From Ruminococcus sp. AM36-2AA (GTDB lineage: Bacteria; Bacillota; Clostridia; Lachnospirales; Lachnospiraceae): a stretch of 64,000 nt of DNA. The translations under genes and the position numbers were made by a program. The notes under the pieces were generated by a model. That model saw nothing but the letters and a program-made list of their open reading frames with translations. It was not told the DNA's origin and searched no databases. Below, piece by piece: positions 59,766 through 64,000 of this stretch. Numbering within the stretch: the first letter of the stretch is position 1; every line of letters begins with the position of its first letter. The stretch lies in the NCBI RefSeq assembly GCF_003461955.1, contig NZ_QTYB01000012.1, positions 88,145 through 152,144 on the forward strand, read 5' to 3'.

Positions 59766-60773
59766 ATGTATGAGTATGAAATGAGTGAGAAATTATTTAT
59801 GGACATTTGGGAAAAATATGGATGTCCAGAAGAAGTAAGTGTTCCTTTGACAATTTATAATATTTTGAATGACATAATTGTTAAAAGTAAACATTGGATA
59901 GTATTGGATCATTATTCACATATAAATTTTGATGAAGTGAAAAAAGTGGAATATGATGAAAAGACGGGAATTTTCAAATTGTTTTGGTTAGACAATAATT
60001 CTTTTAGGGAAAAAAATTTACGTCATGAAATAGAAGAATTTGAAATGCTTATATGGCAAACAAGTGGCTATTGTACGTACGAATATATTGCATTAGATAT
60101 AAATAAGCTTCGTTTTGTGAAGAGAAAGAATCATTTATATGTTCTTATGCAAGCAAATGTGACAAGTGAAAAAGAAATGAGATCGAAGGTAATTGGTAAA
60201 AATGAAATTATACGTGTTGATAATTGTACAGAGGAATTATATGCACGTTATGTATTTTGGGAGGGGGATAAAGAAAATTTAATCAAAGTAGAATGTATAG
60301 CGAATAATTTACCATATTATGTGTGTCTTATTCAACCTAAAGAAGGCGTAAAAAGTACATTTGAATCTAAACAAATTTTATTAACATATACGTTGGAAGA
60401 AATTGATAAAAGACTGAAAAAGGTTGGTGTAGCATTAAAGGAAGATATTGAGGATAGAGATGAAATATTTTCAAAAGGGAATACTATAAGAAATATTTTA
60501 GAATATACGTTGAAACATTTCTGTGTTATTAGAGGAATAGAAATAGATATAGAGCAAAAATATGGACATATAGAACTTGGAGAATTAAGAAAAAAGATAA
60601 AAGATATTCCTAATATCAATATACCTCAAAGTTTGATTAATACAGCAAATGAATTATCCCATGATTCAGGTAAAAAATATAATATTGAAAATGTAAGAGA
60701 ATTTTATGGTGATGTTTGCGAATTAGTCAAACAAATTAAAGATGCAATTTGGACAGAAGAAGATGATTTGTGA
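59766..60773 (+). CDS. Unknown protein with HEPN/DUF4145-like C-terminal domain (cargo)
   Basis: A 335-residue protein with no named family over residues 1-220. The C-terminal ~110 residues (RNILEYTLKHFCVIRGI; YGHIELGELRKKIKDI; LINTANELSHDSGKKYNIEN) have the helical layout of DUF4145/HEPN-type domains, with a conserved-looking N-x3-S-H-D in place of R-N-x-A-H. The region is far more AT-rich than neighbouring element genes. It starts 92 bases after the previous gene and is followed at 13 bases by an HNH-like gene, so the two form a unit. Possibly defence related. Confidence 0.5.
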   Translation: MYEYEMSEKLFMDIWEKYGCPEEVSVPLTIYNILNDIIVKSKHWIVLDHYSHINFDEVKKVEYDEKTGIFKLFWLDNNSFREKNLRHEIEEFEMLIWQTSGYCTYEYIALDINKLRFVKRKNHLYVLMQANVTSEKEMRSKVIGKNEIIRVDNCTEELYARYVFWEGDKENLIKVECIANNLPYYVCLIQPKEGVKSTFESKQILLTYTLEEIDKRLKKVGVALKEDIEDRDEIFSKGNTIRNILEYTLKHFCVIRGIEIDIEQKYGHIELGELRKKIKDIPNINIPQSLINTANELSHDSGKKYNIENVREFYGDVCELVKQIKDAIWTEEDDL

Positions 60774-60786
60774 TTGAGGAGCATTT

Positions 60787-61890
60787 ATGGAAAATTTATT
60801 TACACATTTTGATTTAACTGAGTTTCCCCAAATTGATAAAAAAGAGAGAAAAGAAGAGATTATAGAAGCTCAAAAAAAAGTAAAAAAAATATTAAAAGAC
60901 AGCAGAAACCAGGCGAAGAAAAAAACGTGTTATTATTGTGGAAAACCATGTGATGGATTTTGCAATTCTCATACTGTTCCTGCATTTTGTTTGAAAAATA
61001 TAGCAGATAAAGGAAAGGTATATTATGCTAATACTATAATAGATTTACCGATATTAAAAGCTGATAAGGGTGTCAATGAAGCGGGGACTTTTCATTTAAT
61101 TTGTAGAGAATGTGATGGAAAAATATTCCAAGATTATGAAGAACCTTTGAATTATGAGGATATGCCTACAATAAAAATGCTTGCTCAAATTGATATGAAA
61201 AATAATTTAAAATTCATAAGCAAACGATTAATGGAGAAAGAATTGTATGATCTAATGTATGAAAGAATGGGGGCAAGTACAGACTATGTTTTTCAAAAAC
61301 AAAATATCAGTGATCTAGACCTAAAAGAGTACGAAGATTCTTTTAGACATGCAAAAAAATGTGCATTAAAACCTTTTACGGGAGAATATTATATTGGCTT
61401 TTATAAAAAATTAGAGTATCGTGTTCCTGTTGCTTTCCAAGACTTTATTGCAATGATTGCAGATTTAGAAGGGAATATTATAAATAATATCTATAATAAA
61501 GATCCTAAATATGTCATAAGAAATATTTCGCTTTGCATTTTTCCGTTTGAAAAAAATAGTATTATTATGTTGTTTGTTGACAAATATAATAGACGATATA
61601 GTAAGTTTTTCAAACAATTACAAAGACGTAAGAATACAGAGGAAGAATTGGCAATAATTAATTATATTTTGTTTTCTTATTGTGAGGACTATTTTATATC
61701 GCCAAAAGTGGAAAAGGACATATTAGAAAAATTAAAGAGACTTATGGGAAAAACATCCAGTATGTTGTCTGGTGTTCCTACGACAATTGATGAACAACTT
61801 GAGGCAATAAAGAAAGTTTATAATTTTAGTGAACGAAATATAGTTCCCAATTTATTATCAAAAGAGTATGCAATAACGGTTGAAAATTGA
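60787..61890 (+). CDS. HNH-like zinc protein of unknown function (cargo)
   Basis: A 367-residue protein with a treble-clef/HNH-like N-terminal motif: CYYCGKPCDGFCNSHTVPAF near residue 49, then a second pair CRECDGKI near residue 110. CxxC ... SHxVP ... CxxC(D) is the arrangement of HNH endonuclease-type domains whose histidine sits in E/S-H-x-x-P. The remaining ~240 residues match nothing I know. AT-rich like its upstream partner. A terminator follows. Nuclease activity is inference. Confidence 0.55.
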   Translation: MENLFTHFDLTEFPQIDKKERKEEIIEAQKKVKKILKDSRNQAKKKTCYYCGKPCDGFCNSHTVPAFCLKNIADKGKVYYANTIIDLPILKADKGVNEAGTFHLICRECDGKIFQDYEEPLNYEDMPTIKMLAQIDMKNNLKFISKRLMEKELYDLMYERMGASTDYVFQKQNISDLDLKEYEDSFRHAKKCALKPFTGEYYIGFYKKLEYRVPVAFQDFIAMIADLEGNIINNIYNKDPKYVIRNISLCIFPFEKNSIIMLFVDKYNRRYSKFFKQLQRRKNTEEELAIINYILFSYCEDYFISPKVEKDILEKLKRLMGKTSSMLSGVPTTIDEQLEAIKKVYNFSERNIVPNLLSKEYAITVEN

Positions 61891-61906
61891 ATAAAATAAT
61901 TGTTAA

Positions 61907-61949
61907 AATCGGCAAATTCTAGTGTTTTACAGGATATGCTGATTTTTTT
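61907..61949 (+). terminator. Terminator after the AT-rich cargo pair
   Basis: AATCGGCA (from 61907) pairs with TGCTGATT (61937-61944; one G-U) across a 21-base loop, followed by a seven-T run. Confidence 0.65.
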
Positions 61950-61955
61950 GTAAAT

Positions 61956-61981
61956 AACTTCTCGACAATTTGTCGGGAAGT
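61956..61981. promoter_or_regulatory. 26-base palindrome upstream of pcfB, copy 2 (inverted)
   Basis: Exact reverse complement of 58548-58573. It lies 92 bases before the pcfB start, where the transfer operon promoter should be. Confidence 0.65.
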
Positions 61982-62072
61982 GGAAAGGAGCCAAATTCCG
62001 ATGAAAATATATCTCCCCCATCTGTTAGTGCCACCGTAATTTGCTGATCGGAATCGAAAGGAGGCGTGCAAA

Positions 62073-62555
62073 TTGCAGGAAGAAGTTACACAGAAAACAA
62101 TCGCATTGTCGGTTAAAACTGCAAGAGTGACTGCCGACGTGTTAAAAAATATGCTGCGGAAGTATCTGTCAGGACAGAAGCAAAAGGGAAAGAATCCTTA
62201 CAAGGTTGGAAAACAGTCATACAAAGAACTGAAAAGCCAGGGTTCTGGTTTATCCAATATTGAAATCACAGATGGAAATATCAAGTCTTTTGAGCGTGTG
62301 GCGAAGAAATACCGCTTAGATTTTGCCTTGAAAAAAGACAGTTCAACCAAGCCACCGACCTACTATGTGTTTTTTAAAGGGCAGGATACAGAAATGATGA
62401 ATCTGGCATTTAAGAAATATTTAGGTGTCCAGATGAACAAAAAGGATAAACCATCTATTATGAAAAAACTCATGCACTTTAAGGATGCTGTGTCTAAAGG
62501 AAAGAACAGAGAACGAGCAAGAGAACAGCAGAAAGACAGAGGGCAGAGTTTATGA
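62073..62555 (+). CDS. pcfB: PcfB-family conjugation protein (DUF3801)
   Basis: A 160-residue protein of the PcfB/DUF3801 family, an accessory to the coupling protein and relaxosome in Gram-positive conjugation. Typical segments are TARVTADVLKNMLRKYLSGQ at the start, ITDGNIKSFERVAKKYRLDFAL in the middle (residues ~67-88) and YYVFFKGQDTEMMNLAFKKY. The C-terminal tail is basic. The start is TTG at 62073, supported by AAAGGAGGCGTGCAAA. It overlaps virD4 by four bases. Confidence 0.88.
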   Translation: MQEEVTQKTIALSVKTARVTADVLKNMLRKYLSGQKQKGKNPYKVGKQSYKELKSQGSGLSNIEITDGNIKSFERVAKKYRLDFALKKDSSTKPPTYYVFFKGQDTEMMNLAFKKYLGVQMNKKDKPSIMKKLMHFKDAVSKGKNRERAREQQKDRGQSL

Positions 62556-63970
62556 CGGAGAAAAAACAGCAGCATAAGAAAAAAAGAGGAAAAATTCAGC
62601 ATATCAGAGGTTCTCCGAAAAAGAGAAAAATATCTGGAAAAGCTGTTTTTTCTTCAGAGAGTATCCCAGGAAAAATGCTTGCGGATGTGAAAAATCTGAT
62701 CACGGATAAGGCAAGTGAATTGAAGAGGGCAGATCAGAAAAAGCTGTTTTTAGCTAATTTCCCCTATCTGATGTTTGCCTATTTTTTCAATAAGATTGCC
62801 TGGTTGTATCGGGTAAACACCGGAGCAACTTCCTGGGATAAATTTATGAATACCATTACTTATTTTGAACTGGCATTTCAGAATCTCTGGCCAAGTTTGA
62901 ATCATATAGATTTGTTGTGTGGAATCGCAGGCGGCGTGGCTGTAAAGCTTATTATTATTTACCGCACGAAAAATGCCAGGAAATATCGGCTGGGTGTGGA
63001 GTATGGTTCTGCCAGATGGGGAACAGAAAAAGATATACGACCATATGCTGATCCTGAATTTGAAAATAATATTATTCTCACAGAAACAGAGAGTCTTACT
63101 ATGTCAAGCAGACCAAAGAATCCGAAATACGCCAGGAATAAAAACATTCTGGTAATTGGCGGTTCCGGTTCTGGAAAAACCAGATTTTTTGTAAAGCCTA
63201 ACATTATGCAGATGCATAGCTCTTATGTGATTACTGATCCGAAGGGAACTGTGCTTCTGGAAGTTGGCAGTATGCTGGCAAAAGGCAGTCCAATGACGGA
63301 TGAGAATGGAAAAATCGTGCGGGACAAAGAGGGAAAAGTTATATACGAACCGTATAAAATCAAAGTTTTGAATACAATTAACTTCAAAAAATCCATGCAC
63401 TATAATCCATTTGTATATATCCGCAGTGAAAAAGATATTCTAAAACTGGTAACAACCATTATTGCTAACACCAAAGGTGAAGGGCAGCAATCGGGTGAGG
63501 ATTTTTGGGTAAAGGCGGAAAAACTTTATTATTGTGCCCTGATCGGTTATATCTGGTATGAAGGTAGGGAAGAGGAAAAGAATTTCAATACGTTGCTTGC
63601 AATGATTAATGCGTCAGAAGCCAGGGAAGATGATGAGAATTTCAAGAATCCAGTAGATCTGATGTTTGATGAACTGGAGCAGAAAGACCCGAACCATTTT
63701 GCGGTAAGGCAGTACAAAAAATACAAGCTGGCTGCCGGTAAGACAGCAAAATCTATTCTGATCAGTTGTGGTGCAAGACTCGCACCCTTTGATATTGCGG
63801 AACTGCGGGAGCTTATGAGTTATGACGAACTGGAACTGGATTTGGTCGGTGACAGGAAAACAGCATTGTTTGTTATTATTTCAGATACCGATGATACCTT
63901 TAATTTTATTGTTTCTATTATGTACACACAGCTTTTTAATCTGCTCTGTGACATGAATAATCCGGGGTGA
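62552..63970 (+). CDS. virD4: VirD4/TraG-type coupling protein, frame ends early
   Basis: Type IV coupling protein that delivers the relaxase-DNA complex to the mating channel. It has a basic N-terminus, two membrane segments (residues ~72-92 and ~115-140), Walker A IGGSGSGKTRFFVKPNIM near residue 205 and the YVITDPKGTVLLEVG segment. In relatives the protein is about 600 residues and after MYTQLFNLLCD continues to a Walker B region (DEFANIG). Here the frame reads MNNPG and stops at residue 472, 30 bases before the window end. None of the three frames after it restores the family sequence, so an insertion is likely. Confidence 0.75.
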   Translation: MTEKKQQHKKKRGKIQHIRGSPKKRKISGKAVFSSESIPGKMLADVKNLITDKASELKRADQKKLFLANFPYLMFAYFFNKIAWLYRVNTGATSWDKFMNTITYFELAFQNLWPSLNHIDLLCGIAGGVAVKLIIIYRTKNARKYRLGVEYGSARWGTEKDIRPYADPEFENNIILTETESLTMSSRPKNPKYARNKNILVIGGSGSGKTRFFVKPNIMQMHSSYVITDPKGTVLLEVGSMLAKGSPMTDENGKIVRDKEGKVIYEPYKIKVLNTINFKKSMHYNPFVYIRSEKDILKLVTTIIANTKGEGQQSGEDFWVKAEKLYYCALIGYIWYEGREEEKNFNTLLAMINASEAREDDENFKNPVDLMFDELEQKDPNHFAVRQYKKYKLAAGKTAKSILISCGARLAPFDIAELRELMSYDELELDLVGDRKTALFVIISDTDDTFNFIVSIMYTQLFNLLCDMNNPG

Positions 63971-64000
63971 AATCCATCACCTGTCCGGCGTATGGAAATC

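Larger units (their letters stand above)
54100..64000. mobile_element. Left part of an integrative conjugative element (Tn1549/CTn2-like)
   Basis: The element begins inside the phosphatase gene near 54100-54110 and continues past the window. Gene order DUF6075-DUF3970-parA-parB-repA-small proteins-pcfB-virD4 is that of the large Tn1549/CTn2-type conjugative elements of gut Clostridia. Direct repeats TTTTACTAA (54169 and 54182 region) next to the left end resemble integrase arm sites. Relaxase, VirB4 and integrase genes are expected further right. Boundary position is approximate. Confidence 0.75.

Noticed and set aside
63965..64000. Group II intron 5' end in virD4
   Set aside because: GTGAAATCC after the break does not match the GTGYG start, and too little sequence remains; kept only as an unspecified insertion.
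1..64000. tRNA, rRNA, tmRNA or CRISPR array
   Set aside because: Scanned by eye for cloverleaf arms, GGTTCRA-type T loops and regular repeats; none convincing.

Overview
The window looks like a chromosome segment from a spore-forming, low-to-mid GC anaerobic Firmicute, most likely a Lachnospiraceae gut bacterium (Blautia/Dorea/Ruminococcus-like). Evidence: a conserved clostridial housekeeping string (prfC, asp23, nusB, xseA, xseB, ispA, dxs, tlyA, nadK, argR, recN, spoIVB, spo0A), sporulation genes, MEP isoprenoid synthesis, a fused FeoA-FeoB, and a Tn1549/CTn2-like conjugative element at the right end. Species cannot be fixed from the sequence alone.

Layout. 1-13.5 kb: colinear core genes on the + strand, running from translation and transcription factors through isoprenoid and DNA repair genes to the sporulation genes spoIVB and spo0A (the latter behind a long structured leader) and glycogen synthase. 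13.8-19.7 kb: iron(II) uptake (feoAB), then a LysR regulator divergent from a UbiD/UbiX/LpdD-like decarboxylase set. 19.7-32.4 kb: metabolic and transport genes (two-strand mix): MATE exporter, a Lon-like AAA+ ATPase without protease domain, a LacI-type regulator, gamma carbonic anhydrase, alanine/Na+ symporter, TauE-like exporter, amidohydrolase, a DUF3100 membrane pair with a divergent Crp-type regulator, and an esterase. 32.4-39.2 kb is a scarred zone: a PLD/DEAD/DUF3427 helicase with an internal deletion, its NUDIX partner, a flavodoxin-type reductase, a complete IS4-like insertion sequence flanked by a decayed second copy of that reductase, repeat elements, and a broken nitroreductase. 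39.3-49.9 kb: LysR plus purine permease and adenine deaminase, dicarboxylate-type symporter, Cache-GGDEF cyclase, second MATE pump, AraC regulator, lipoprotein.

49.9-54.1 kb is a compact defence-like island: a DGQHR-domain gene behind a promoter bracketed by two copies of a palindrome, the 3' remnant of an Abi_2 gene, and a GIY-YIG/DUF2075 helicase followed by a MazG-like pyrophosphatase. The island ends at the first codons of a low-molecular-weight tyrosine phosphatase gene, which is cut by the left end of an integrated element.

54.1-64.0 kb is the left part of that element: DUF6075 and DUF3970-like proteins, ParA, ParB, a RepA_N-type initiator with iteron-like repeats inside its gene, small membrane proteins, an Xre regulator, an AT-rich pair of unknown genes (one with a HEPN-like tail, one HNH-like), PcfB and a VirD4 coupling protein whose frame breaks close to the window end. 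The integrase, relaxase and VirB4 parts lie outside the window.

No tRNA, rRNA or CRISPR array was seen. Family assignments are from motif recognition by eye, with no database search.
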